A stretch of 64,000 bases of DNA from Camellia lanceoleosa (GCA_025200525.1 CM045762.1:81621893-81685892), one strand, 5' to 3'; positions 45,926 to 57,360 are shown, counted from the stretch's first letter. Program-made: numbers and translations. The notes: generated by a model not told the origin, from the sequence alone.

Positions 45926-46325
45926 TGTGGAGATGTGGTTTGGAAATACTCTTCTGATCCTGGGAAGCGCTCCAGATCCGCTGATAGTCACCTAAAAAGG
46001 AATAAACACTCCGGTCGGAGGTGCCGGAATTAGCACTCCGACGGACAAGTCAGTCTTCTACACTCAAGAATGCTTGAATTCTAAGTTGAGCACAATAATT
46101 CTCACATACCTCTCTTAGTCTGTTGTTCCTTTATTTATACCTGTTTCCTGGGTCTCATGGCAAGGCCCACTTGTCACTCATTATCTTCTTATTTACTCGG
46201 CTCCATAGTTCAGTATCTATTCGGCCTATCTATTATATTCGGCATCCTTATTGTGTAGGGTAGAGCCCTGTAATATCTGTCTTCTAGAGTACGCTTCTGA
46301 TTATTCCAATTATCCGGCTCCCACA
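45926..46325 (-). repeat. 5' LTR of element D, 400 bp
   Basis: Same start and end as the left LTR. A minus-strand TATAAATA at 46132-46139 is the likely promoter. Followed on the right by the duplication AAATC. Confidence 0.95.
46132..46139 (-). promoter_or_regulatory. Putative TATA box of element D 5' LTR
   Basis: TATAAATA on the minus strand about 187 bases into the LTR, conserved in the other LTR at 36723-36730. Transcription would run leftward through gag. Confidence 0.5.
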
Positions 46326-46640
46326 AAATCAATCACCTATGTCGTATTGAGATACGGTCTAGGTCTCGTTTGTTGGTTAAGACTCTTTATTATTTTACTA
46401 GGTTAAAACCTATCCCCTATTTCACATTGAGGTGCAGTCTAGGTCTCGCTTGTTGGTTAAGACCCTTTTGTCATTTACCCAGTTAAAATCTATCCCCTTT
46501 GTCGTATTAAGGTACGGTCTAGGTCTTGCTTATTGGTTAATACCCTTTACTCATTTTCTTGGTTGAAATCAATCCCCTACTTCATATTGAGATATGATTT
46601 ATGTTTCCCTTATTGATTAAAACCCTGTTTTCTCCTCTCA
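46326..46640. repeat. Right part of the 80-bp tandem array split by element D
   Basis: About four further units with GGTCTAGGTCTCGCTTGTTGG and ATTGAGGTG blocks, matching 36300-36516. The phase continues through the AAATC duplication. Confidence 0.85.
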
Positions 46641-47008
46641 TGTGAGTGTGTTTGGATTGTACCCTTTGTTATGCTTTATATCATTTGGATTGTACCCTTT
46701 GTCTTGCATAGTACCTGTTGCGTTGCATTGCATAAATCATGAACTTTCAAAAATAAAAAAAAAGCTTTGCGAAGCATATAAGTCTAATTTTTAATTGTAG
46801 TTTGAGCAGATCATTTGCATCTTGCCCTTGAACTACGCTGATTTGATTCATTGCAAAGGGATACGTAGGTAACCTTCGGGTTCAATCAACTGCATTTGCA
46901 TCTTGTTTGTTTGCCCAAGTTTTACAAAATTGTCAAGAGGGTTGTCTTCGGGCTTTGACATTCACTCATGTGAAGAAATGACTTCAAGTTCCGTCAAAGA
47001 GGGACAAC
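46641..47008 (+). other. Element C 3' untranslated end with polypurine tract
   Basis: Contains a GAACTACG...GATTTGATTC and GGGATACGTAGGTAACC motif pair (46830-46874), the GGGCTTTGACATTCACTC block shared with element A, and the tract GTCAAAGAGGGACAAC ending at 47008. Confidence 0.7.
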
Positions 47009-47958
47009 TGTAGGCACCCCATTTTCACCGGCCCTAAAACTTGGGCACTTTTTTTTTTTGATTATCCGATGATGAAAATAAGAATGTGTTTCTCACAACA
47101 TCCTCAGTAAAAAAGATGGAATTTATGTTTCATTTCCAACCCTAAGCCTATTTTGGCCAAGTGTTCAAGTCCCGTTCAAAATTTTCCTTCAAAACTTTCT
47201 TTCCGTGATTTGTTCCATGTATATCCATAGTGTTCTGAGGCTCCTTTTTAAACTTCAAAATAAAACATTTTCTCAGGAAATTGAGCAAAGAACAATGTGG
47301 AAATAGGTGGAAAGGATGATAATTCCGTCGAAAAATCCTATTTCGTACGAAACAGTTAAGCCAAGGCCAACCAGGCAAGCCAAGTTTTTTGCTGGCCAAC
47401 CAAGAAATTTGCCGGCCGACTTGTTTGCCCATAAGTAGGGCAATTTTGGTAAAATTCTTGGTCAATGCACGTGTCGGACATGCCATTTCAGATATTTGTG
47501 ATACATTCATGCACGAGATGCATACCTACTCACCCTCCATTGTCAAAAGGGTGTTTGTCCTCTTCTACAGAAGGAGCATCCAATGCAATCATCCTTGTTA
47601 CCCCATCATCCTTGTCTCCTACCACCTCTTTGACTTAGCCTACCATCTTTGCATATAGAATGATTAGAATGTATGTAGAGAGGATGAGGAATCAATTAAG
47701 AGAGAGAGAGAGGAGAAATCAATTAAGAGAAGAAAGATAAAGAGAGATAGAGAAAAGACAAAAGTCTTGAGAGTTGGCCAAAAACTCCCATGTTCTATAT
47801 ACACACCTAGACATTGATATATCATCCTTGATAGACCAAAAACGACCCCAAGAATTCCATTGTAACCAAATTCTAGTAGCTTTGATCAAAAGAGAGTGAG
47901 TGTTGTTGAAAGAGAGAAAAACGGAGAGTTAAACAATACCCCCCCCCCAAACTGTTAA

Positions 47959-48947
47959 TGTGACGACCCCGCCACATATAATATTTTTCATATAATTAAT
48001 TAAGGAGATTTGGATTTTAATTAGTCATTATTCTGATTTAATTTAGGATTTATGAGAATTATGGAGTCTGATTCGTATATGATTCTATTAAGGATTTATT
48101 TGGAAATTAGAAATTGAAAGCCTAAATGGCCTAAGAAGGTGAAATTGATGAGTTGAATTAGTTTAATTTCAAGTATTGGACCATAAGAGAGTTTAATTAA
48201 ATATTCGATTCAACTTAGTAAAATTCAGAATTGATTAATTTGGGTCCAAATTGGAGTTAATTAAGTTAATTAATTTATGAGGATAGGAAATTATGATTAT
48301 TATGAAATAAATTTACTTATGAGGTGTCGAAAATGTAATTTATTGACGGAGATTTTGACTTTGATATGAAATTGAAGGCCTTAGTTATTTGAGAAACCAA
48401 AATTGATGATGGTAATAAGTTTAATTTGATATTTTGAGCCTTTTGAAAGTTTGATTAAAAATCTGATTCAGATTGATAAAAATTAAACATAATTAATTGG
48501 GCCTTAATTGAAGTCAATTAGATTAATTAAATTATGTGAGGTTTGTAATTAGTTATGATTAATTACATTATGTGCTAATCAAGATTTATTGAGACTAAGT
48601 GTTGCCTAATTAAGTTAATTTTAATCATAAATGGAATTTTAAAATGGTCTAAAATTTGAGGGTCTATGTGGGTGTGGGTGCGCTGAGAAATTGTGTGTGG
48701 ATATGTGAGTGATGTACTGGAGCTCATAGGAGTTATGCACATGTGTGATGTGGTGTCATGAAGTAAGTGTGTGTATATTTGTGCATTATGCTGAGGGTGT
48801 GTATCACTTGGTGAGAGACTTTTCAAAGTCAAGAAAGGGTCCATCTTGCTATGTATGTGCTGGAGAATTCAATTATAGAGAGAGAAAAGTGGGTGTATCA
48901 TTGTGCTGGAGCCGTGAGCTCATTTGTCTTATGTTGAGAATCAGTTC

Positions 48948-48988
<41 letters not shown>

Positions 48989-50049
48989 ATAGAGAGAGAA
49001 GTGAAGAACTCAAATGTTGTGCTGGAATTGATGAAGTTAAGAGGGAAATCATCTTCATATATTTGAAATTGAAGCCTTAGGTAAGGAATTCATGCTCTTA
49101 TTTTGTAGAGAATCACTTGTACTTCATGAATCAAGTATGTTTTGTTCTTCAAAAGAAAAAGAAGTTGGAAAATCTTTGCATGTATGAGATTTAATTCAAG
49201 TTTTGCTTAAATTGTTGAGTTTTAAGTAAATGATTTCCTAAAGGGTCATGTATTGGTATTTTCCAAGTGTTTTCATGTTTTTAAGGAAGCCATGCATGAT
49301 TCCCAAGTCTTGGAACAAAGTTTGGAAGCTCAAATCTTTAATTTCAAACCTAGAATTTTTACAGACTGCTTGAGCGACCAAAAAGTGGCTTGAATGAATA
49401 TAATAAACTTTCAGAACTTGTGCAATCTTTACAAACCGTTCGAGCAAACTTTTGATCCATCCAGTATTTTTGCGGACAATATAGTCTGCTCGAGCAACCA
49501 AGTGGTGGCTCGAGCAGTTAAGCTATTTTCAGCACGTTTTGAAAAATCATACCTTATTCATATTTTGATCCTATCTCTTTCCAAGCATTTCTAGGCATGA
49601 AATATGATTCATTGAGGACTAATAAGCTAAGAACCACCATAAGTAATCGGTTAAGAAGTAAAGTAAGGAATTGGTTTATTAGATTAAGAAAGAATTAGTG
49701 ATGTAGGAATCTGGTTTACTTAGAAAGAAAAGAATAAAAGAAGTTATATGTGATCAAGAGAGTAATAATTGTGTTTCGATATGTTTGTTTATGTGCTTTG
49801 TGTAGATTGGACATCCGGGGTGTTATATTCGAGTCAAAACCATTGTGAGTAATATCTCTATAAAGATATATTTGAAATATGTTTTGAAAATCATTAAACG
49901 AATCGTTTATGAAATTTTATTTTTATATGAAAGAATAAATGTCCCTTTTGAAGTGTATTCTTGGCATCCATTAATAAGGCCCTCGCCCGGAGGAAACAAT
50001 ACAGTGGCCCTTTGCTAATAAGGCCCTTGCCCGGGGGAAAACAATACAG
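47959..50049 (+). mobile_element. Truncated chromovirus-type LTR fragment S4 inside element C 3' LTR
   Basis: Starts TGTGACGACCCCGCC, similar to the solo LTR S1 start, and contains decayed GCTCGAGC-type motifs at 49370-49520 and a GA microsatellite at 48951-48986. No matching right terminus or duplication is found, and 406 bases of the host LTR are missing at the right junction. A deletion probably removed its 3' end. No gene seen. Confidence 0.65.
48951..48986. repeat. GA dinucleotide microsatellite
   Basis: About 18 uninterrupted AG units, followed by GAGAGAGAAG. Confidence 0.95.
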
Positions 50050-51148
50050 TGAGAGAATTGTAAGGTTTTTTTTTTTTTTTTAAATATTTTTTTAAATATT
50101 TTTATCCCTTTTCCTCCCTTATTCGGATATTTAATATTCAAGTGTTGCAATAATTTTCTTCTCTGCTTCTTTTTATCCCATTCTTTTATTGGCTTTCCTT
50201 ATCTGTACATATGCAGTATATTTTGCTTGTCATCATATCCATGCTTTGCATCCATGTTTTATGCCTTAAGATTCAGCTAAATTTGCATATGTGGATTTAA
50301 TCGATTATTATGTGATTTTATGTGCTACCTCATGTCTTGAGATAATTCACATGTAATATATTAGAAGCCAAATCTTTAAATGCATTTCATGAGTGAACTG
50401 CATTAGAATTTTGTATATAGGATCATGCATGTATTTAGTAACTTTGTTTTGTAACTATTTATGGGACGTTAGTAAATGTGTAAGTTATCGTACTTTAGCA
50501 TCCTGCTTGTGTGTGTTTTCTTTACTATGTTTAGCATTCTACTATGATGCTATTTGCTTATTTGATATAACTGTATGCATGCCAGTGGGTGAACGTTGTG
50601 TTGTTCAATTTGGAATAAAATTGATTTTCGTGTTAGTAAAATTCAATTTTCTACGTTTTTTACACTCTTCAAAACATTTTCAAAATAATGAAATTAAGTT
50701 GTTCCAAAATGAATGATATAGTTTACATTTGTTTACTTCACACAGAAAATTTTAGGATTTATTAAATAAATCGGAACATGAACATATAAAGTTAATAAAA
50801 CTCATATCATGGCTTAGTATACACCGGTCTTTTGATTGGGTGAGCAAAGGTGCTAAATTAATGGTCTTCCCCCCCTCATATCTAAGGTTTCGAGCCAAGC
50901 ATCTTTGGTTACGATGAACAGTGGCCTTGGCATGAGTCACAGGTTTTCTAATTTTCTCAAAATATTAGGTGGCGACTTTGAGACGCATTCCATTTATGGC
51001 AAAGGTTTTTGCAATAAAATAGATTTTCTATAAAGTTGTCAAATCTAGACTCTTATCTATATTTCACACTACACTCGAGAGATTAGATTAAAAAAATCGA
51101 TGGTTCGAACTATTTAATGTGCTCAGGTACCCATCGGGCAGTGTTACA

Positions 51149-52074
51149 CTAGTGTTTGTCAGAATTAATTTATTTAAAACTTTCTTTGGATATTCTCACA
51201 TGTTTACATATATATATATTATAATTTTGAAAATTACATAAAAAATTAAGAAAATTTTGAAAAATTATTTTTTTGTTTTGTTAATTATCTTACATAATTT
51301 GTTGATTCCTTTTGGTTGTTTTAGCATTTATTTTTGTGCTATTAAATTATGAAATTAATTTGTTAATTGTTGAATATATACATTAGTTGAGAACTAATAT
51401 ATGTATTTTGAGTCCTAAATTTTCATGACTATACTCTTTTTGTTAGTAAGTATTGTAATTTGACCTCCATCATTTGGCAATTTATTTATTGTTGATGTAT
51501 GTTTTGATGGATGAAGGTAATGTTGGTAATTTTTGTGCACATGTTTGTTTAATTATTTTTGTATTGTTAGAGGTAGACCCCACAAATGTATTGGTGAAGT
51601 GGCATCCCCATATTCTTTATTTATTTATTATTAGAATCAATGTATTAGGATTCTTTTGGGTTATAATTATTTATTTATTTTTGGATGTATTTTTTTTTTT
51701 ATATCCATGTAAGAGGATGTGTTTCACTGTCACCAATATATTTCGAGGTTGCCTTAACATGTTACACCATATTATCAACAGGACTTCAAGTGGAGCCTAT
51801 GCACAAAATTGTATGGCTCATTTTTTTTGGACTCATATATATTATGCATAATTTGATGTTGTGGAATTAAGAGATGGTTTTTCTTCTTAAATAATTTTAT
51901 TCAAAATTAATTGGGTGCCATATTTTAGCTCACATAGGGGGAGATGATTATGAGCTTAGCGAATTTTTTGATCTCCTTATGTAAGTGAAAAAATTGTATG
52001 CCAATTGTGTCTTTGGAATAATTTTTTAAAAAAAAGGTGTGCTAATGTCAAACCTTGTGCAATCAATGTAGCAA
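51149..52074. other. AT-rich sequence between element C and copia gag
   Basis: No supported gene. A CACATAGGGGGAGATGATTATG motif at about 51931 looks like a copia-type purine stretch. Possibly leader or older insertion sequence of the copia remnant. Confidence 0.4.
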
Positions 52075-53106
52075 AATGGCCCCCAAGAATGTTGTTACTG
52101 ACCTAACCAAAAATAAAATTCAATATTCGCTTAATGAATAAGAAGTCAGAGAAAAATTGACCACCCTCAAGATCCGATCTGAAGAAAGCCCAACACAATC
52201 GTGACATGGAGACCCATTAGAATTGGGTCAAGGGAGATCGATGTGAGTGCTATAATATGCTTAGTAGCATGCACAATGATCTCACGACTAAGAAAAATAT
52301 CATTGCTCATGACATGTGGAATCAACTGAATATTACCTATGGGACCACATCTGCAACTGAGCTGCATGCTCGTATTTTGAAATTTGAGTAATTTGAGCTT
52401 AAAGCAAAGTGCCTAGGGTCACACCGCAACACTGTCCTTGTTGCCCAAACAGGGCAATGTTATGCATCAGGCCTAAGCGCAACAGACAAGGAAAACGTGG
52501 TGCTACAGTTGGTAACCTTGGTCCTTAGAGAGGTAATATGGGAAAGCGCTGTCGAGGCAAGCATGCTAAAAATAAAAACAGGACCAAAGTCAAGTGCAAT
52601 AACTGTGAGAAGCAAGGTCACTTTGCTCAGGAATGTGTTGACACAAAGAAGGTAGACCTTTCATTTAACTCTTTAAACACTTGTGCTTGTTCACATGTAT
52701 GTGTTTCTAATTCTCTCCATGATTGGATTGTAGAACTCAGAAGCAACCCACCATGTAGTCAAAGAAATAGTTAAGTTTGTGGATTACAGAAAGATACCTG
52801 TGGGCAAGCAGTACATTACTTTGGGTAATGGAACTCAAGTGGATGTCCTTCGAGTTGGTTCTTATCAGCTCAAGATGTGTTTGGGGGCATAGTTTACTCC
52901 TTCATGATGTGCTTTATGCACTTAGTGTCTAACGTAATTTTTTTTTATCAGTTATTGCTTTGCTAGGATTTTGTTTTAGTAACAGTTAGTTGGATTCCTA
53001 TTTGAATAAGGGCTTGTATGGAAAAGGTTTTCTTTCCAATGGTTTATTTATGCTAGATTTGAATTTTCCTCATATTCTTATGTGTCTTATGATAATGGTA
53101 CATTAT
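52075..53106 (+). pseudogene. Ty1/copia gag, protease and pre-integrase remnant
   Basis: Relic polyprotein on the plus strand: MAPKNVVTDLTKNK near 52075; gag pieces CYNMLSSMHNDL and IIAHDMWNQLNITYGTT; and the zinc knuckle CNNCEKQGHFAQEC (52595-52636). A protease start HDWIV follows near 52720, where an extra base shifts frame before the SEATHHVVKE region (canonical DSGAT, so Gly to Glu as well). The rest is VGKQYITLGNGTQVDVL and a pre-integrase fragment NGLFMLDLN. Element E interrupts it at 53107. Stops throughout. The nearest copia LTR and PBS in the window is at 21380. Confidence 0.85.
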
Positions 53107-56100
53107 TGTAGACACCCCATTTTTGACCGTCCTCAAGACTTGGATGTCATCATTTGAACACTCGATGATCATCCATGCTCATGTTTGTTTTGAGTTCCCG
53201 GAGGTCTCAGCCGCGCACCTTGCCTCAAGATCTCTTAACTTGACTATTTTGTGCTAGGTTGTGGACCAAGCACTTGTGTTTTTGCTTTTCAGGGAAGAGG
53301 ATGGCTTGTTGGCCATCCCTTCAACCCATTGGCCAAGGCATGAGGCCATCGGCCTCGTTTTATTGCCATTGGCCAAAAGTGTTGGCCAATCGGCACTTTT
53401 TTTGGTCGATCGGCACTTATGTTGGTCGATCAGCCATATTTTCTGGCCGAGCCCTGTTCATCTGCTTTATGCAGATATTTTATGCCAGCTGTCATTGCTG
53501 GCATGCACAATTCACATCCTCCATAGTGTATGGAGCGATTTGTTTCAATTGCTTAGCTTGCTCAACAAGCTTAGGAATTGAACTTCTATAAGAAGGGAGC
53601 TCCTCCTCCCTTCTCAGAGGTTCAGAAAAATTAGGGTTAAGTGATACATATAGTTTTGTATCTATTTTGCCTTGGTTCTTCATTTTGTGCTTCAAAAGTG
53701 TCATTTTGTCTTACTATTGTACACAAACACCTAGTAGAACACCATCCTCTTGGAGCTGAGGTCCCTTGAGGTTGATTTCAGAGTTCTTGGACTGATTTAA
53801 GCTTGGAAAAGTTGCTGGAGTTGTGTTCTTAAAGGTGGTCTTTAAGGGTGAGTTCCTTGTTTTTAAACCCCTATTCTTGCTTAAGCTTTTAGACCCTTTT
53901 GCTTATTGTTTTAAGCTTTACTCTAAACTAAAATAAGTTCTAATTTTTGATGCTTTAGATCTTTGTTTGAGGTCTTTTTTTGGTTGGGGATCATCTACCC
54001 CCTCTTAGGCCTTATTAGGCCTTGTTTTAGGCCATTCCTTTTGGCCCTTGTTCTTGGCCTCGCATGACCTTTCTACCACTGAAATCCAAAGGATTTTTAG
54101 TATTGGAAAGGTAGTTTTGAGCTCTTAAATAGGAGAGGGTCATCCCCTCTCCTTGTTGTCTTGTATGCTAGTATAAATGGCTTATATTGGTAGCATGTTT
54201 GCTTAGCTTGTTTTAGCTTCATTTCAGTATGTATTAGGCTTTGTTTTGCCATGATACAACATTGGTTTTGCTTGGTTTAATAGCTCCATGCATGTCTAAT
54301 ACACTTGTAGTGTAAGTCACACAAACTAGTCTTATATGGTTCATGTTTGAGCATGTCTTTCTAGCTTATGTTGACTGCATTTCAGTGGGTTTTTGGTGTC
54401 GGTTTAGCATGCCATAACTCTATTTTGGGTGGGTTTAGTTGGCTCTTACATGCTTCATGTACTTGTCTTGCAATCCTCTCATTTGCCTTAACATGCATCA
54501 TGCCTTAACATGTCATTCTAGCATGCTTTTGGCTTAACTTCAAGAAGCTTTTGTCCATGTTTTAGTATACTCTAGCACTAATTTAGGTTTTTTTAGTCAT
54601 GCATGACTTGCTTTGTATAGCCATGGTTCAATCTAGCTTGTTAGCTTTGAGTATTGAGTCCTCTAGCATGCTTTATTTCGACTATTATCATGATTTGGCA
54701 TCATTTGAAATGTTATTTCAGTCCATGTTTCATGCTCATATACTTGCACTTATCACTCCTTTAATGCTTTAAGGAGTTGATGTCTTATGTCCCATGAATG
54801 GACCATTGTGTATGCTTCCATGCTTAGGTCTTTGAGATGCCATCTAAGTGGGTTTTTGGTCTTGTTTTACCATGCCACAACTCTATTTTTCATTGGTTAA
54901 GTCATGCCATGTGTGGTTGTAATAGGTGTAGTGTAACACTTCTTTTGTAGCCTTGCATGCCTCAAGCTTTTGGTGTTGTGTTCTAGCTTGTGTTGGCTAG
55001 TTTCGAGCATGTTTTTGGTCTTGTATTAACTTGTCTTGGGACTGTTTTGGATGCCCTTGGCCTTTTGGGGCTTGATTCTTGTGGCCATGGTTTGAGTCCC
55101 TTGGCTAGCCTTAAGCTTTGGGCTTTCGTGTATGCTTTGCGTGCTTAATTTAGTTGGTTTGACACCTTCCCATGCATGATTTCAGAGCTTACAATGTTTG
55201 TCACATGTCTATATTTGTCCCCTTTCAAGTGCTCTTGAAAGTTGCCCTCCTATGCCTAGGTGTTGGACCATTCACATGTGCATGTTTGTTTTGCATTTTC
55301 ATGCTTCCAATTCATAATTTTGGCCACTGATTTGGGCCCGTTTAAGAGTTGTCCACTTTAGTTTAAGTCCATCTTTGCATGTTGTTGCATGCTTGTCTTG
55401 CATGTTGTTGCATGCTTGCTTCATTTTGCATGTTGTTGCATGCCATGCATGTTTACATGTTTAGGTTGTATACCTATTGCATATTAGATGCATTGCATGA
55501 TCTTGTTGCATACTTGTTGCATGCTTGAGTTGTTCGCATCATGCTTGCATGTTTGCATTGCATTATGTGTGCATCCCTTGCCTCTTGATCAAGCATGATA
55601 GAGGTTGGGGCCCTTTATGTGTTTTGTGCATTTCATTTGAAATTGAATTGCACACTTGGCTCATTTGGCCATCATGCATTGAAATGCGTGATTGGTGGTC
55701 CGAGGGTTGAGAACTTCACTCCTTTGAGTCCTAAACATGATAAGGGGTGTAGTTGCAAACATTGTCTTGTAAATGTATTGCCATGCTCTGTTTGTCCTCT
55801 GCTGCAGCAAAATGAGTATTTTACAGGAAGAGATGGCCGGTTGGCTATCTTCAGTGCCGATCGGCTAACAATGTCTGGCTGAGAGCCTTATTTTTGGTCG
55901 ATGACCTTCATATCTTGGCCAATGGCCTTTCCATTTGGCCGATGGCCTCTCAGAGTGTCCTTGAGGTGATTCAGAATCATCACGGAGAATTGTGCAGTTT
56001 TCAGAGGTGAAAAACAGTGCAAACAAAGGCAACATGAGGCATGGCAACGGATTTCCGAGCAAAGCCGACCGAGCATGCATTTGTCCCTCTTCTCGAGGCC

Positions 56101-57337
56101 TCTTTACTATTTTTCGTAGCTTAATTAATTTGTTAATTATTTGAGTGTTGTAATAATTAGTTGTGGCTAGTTATTCATTTGATTGTGTAATAATTAATTA
56201 GCTTGTTAGTTAGTTAATTAGATGGTTTGTATTATTCTTTCGGTTTCTCCCTCAAGAGAGCCAATTGGTGTAATAAGCCTGCGTGTGTGTGATGTATGTC
56301 TTCCAACCCCACTTCTTTCTCCCTTTTACTTAACTGCTTACGATGGTTAGTTTTAGGGCATGTTTTATTTAGCATCCTTATGCTATGCATGTTTGCATCC
56401 ATTCATCTGTATTGCATGCACCAGGCTCGGTGCATCATACTAACTGCATTGTACTTCAATTCCTACTTGAATACATGTATCGAATTCTCGCATCTCATAT
56501 GCCATCTTAGAATAGCCGAGGCTATTCCTAGTTACATTTTGCATGTGTTGCATTACCCATCTTGACATGAATTAGGATCATGCATTGATTACTAACTAGT
56601 TCTTTGTTTTGGCTCGGAGTACACTGTGAGTGTTTATGCTTTAGCATCTTGCATGTGTGTAAGTGTTGCCATGACAGCATGCTTGCCATGAGGCTAATTG
56701 CTTATGTGATATAACTGCCTGAATGCTTGTGGGTGAAGGTTGGATTACTTGGATTGGAACAATTCATTGAAATCCGTGTTTTAGCCTACTTGGGAGTAGC
56801 AAACTTCAAACCATTTCCAAACAAATGGATATGCGATGCTTTGTTCCAAATTAGGTGATCTAGTCTATACTTGTGTGTTGTGCGCATCACATAGTAATTC
56901 TAGCTAATTAACCGGAATAAGAACGCATGTGTTTTCAAAAACAAGATATCATGCTTAGTACAGGCTGATCTTTGATCGGGCGAGCAGGGGTGCTCATTGC
57001 ATGACCTTCCCCAATCGTATCCAAGTTCCCGAATCGAGGCAACTTTGGTGATGACGGACACATGGCCTTAGGCAATGAGTCAGGGTTTTCGAAATTTCCC
57101 CAAAAACAAAATATTTAGGTGGCGACTCTGTATCTGGCAAAGCAGTCCATGTTTGGCACTTTTTTACAAAAATCAGTTTTCCAAAACGATTTGCCAGATT
57201 TAGACTCTTTGGTGATTTATCGGTCTTGCATTGCACTTTGCAAGATTAGATTCAGAACCGTGACAGTTGAGTCCGAACTGTGGTATGCTAAAGAACAAAA
57301 CGAGATCTTCTCGGGAGTTCTCCAGGGCGCGTCCACA
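53107..57337 (+). repeat. 5' LTR of element E (LTR family 1), 4231 bp
   Basis: TGTAGACACCCC start, GCGTCCACA end, TATA box CTATAAG at 53586, GGCC clusters at 53340-53460 and 55833-55945. Matches element A's 3' LTR over most of its length. Contains no gene. Confidence 0.9.
53585..53592 (+). promoter_or_regulatory. Putative TATA box of element E 5' LTR
   Basis: TCTATAAG about 480 bases into the LTR, followed by a GAAGGGAGC...GCTCCTCC-like inverted stretch and the TTAGGGTTA block also seen in element A's LTR. Confidence 0.45.
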
Positions 57338-57342
57338 GTTTC

Positions 57343-57360
57343 TTGCGACTCTGCTGGGGA
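57343..57360 (+). other. Primer binding site of element E
   Basis: TTGCGACTCTGCTGGGGA lies five bases after the LTR end. This sequence is the site type reported for Ogre-like elements, from memory complementary to an Arg tRNA 3' end. Confidence 0.85.

Larger units (their letters stand above)
36517..46325 (-). mobile_element. Element D: non-autonomous LTR retrotransposon carrying antisense genes
   Basis: Bounded by a perfect 5-bp duplication AAATC (36512-36516, 46326-46330) and two 400-bp LTRs with TG and CA ends. On the minus strand it has a PBS beside the right LTR, gag, protease, and a PPT beside the left LTR. No RT, RNase H or integrase motif occurs anywhere in its 9.8 kb. Instead 37270-42400 holds three antisense gene-like modules, with tandem arrays at 39715-40240 and 42566-43455. 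It is a large non-autonomous derivative that would depend on enzymes from a related Tat-type element. Confidence 0.9.
22596..51148 (+). mobile_element. Element C: pol-deleted Tat/Ogre-like element hosting four nested inserts
   Basis: Paired long LTRs of the same family (22596-25089 and 47009-51148) bound a plus-strand interior. Parts are a PBS, a degenerate gag, fragments of the protease-RT linker, RT start and second RNase H, a 3' region with an antisense gene remnant and tandem repeats, then a PPT. Removing nested pieces (27495-30955, 34057-35401, 36517-46325, 47959-50049) leaves about 11.8 kb. Flanks are CCACT on the left and CTAGT on the right, not a clean duplication, so boundaries rest on the TG and CA ends and LTR pairing. 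Confidence 0.82.
47009..51148 (+). repeat. 3' LTR of element C with inserted LTR fragment
   Basis: Starts TGTAGGCACCCC after the polypurine tract and ends CAGTGTTACA. It matches the 5' LTR from 47009 to 47958 and again from 50050 to 51148. Between them 2091 bases of foreign LTR-like sequence replace the counterpart of 23576-23981. Confidence 0.88.

Noticed and set aside
51474..51851. 125-codon plus-strand frame rich in hydrophobic residues
   Set aside because: AT-rich bias explains the Leu/Ile/Phe content; no homolog recognised and no gene context.
57343..57360. tRNA-like sequence as a tRNA gene
   Set aside because: It is only the 18-base primer site complement; no cloverleaf is present around it.
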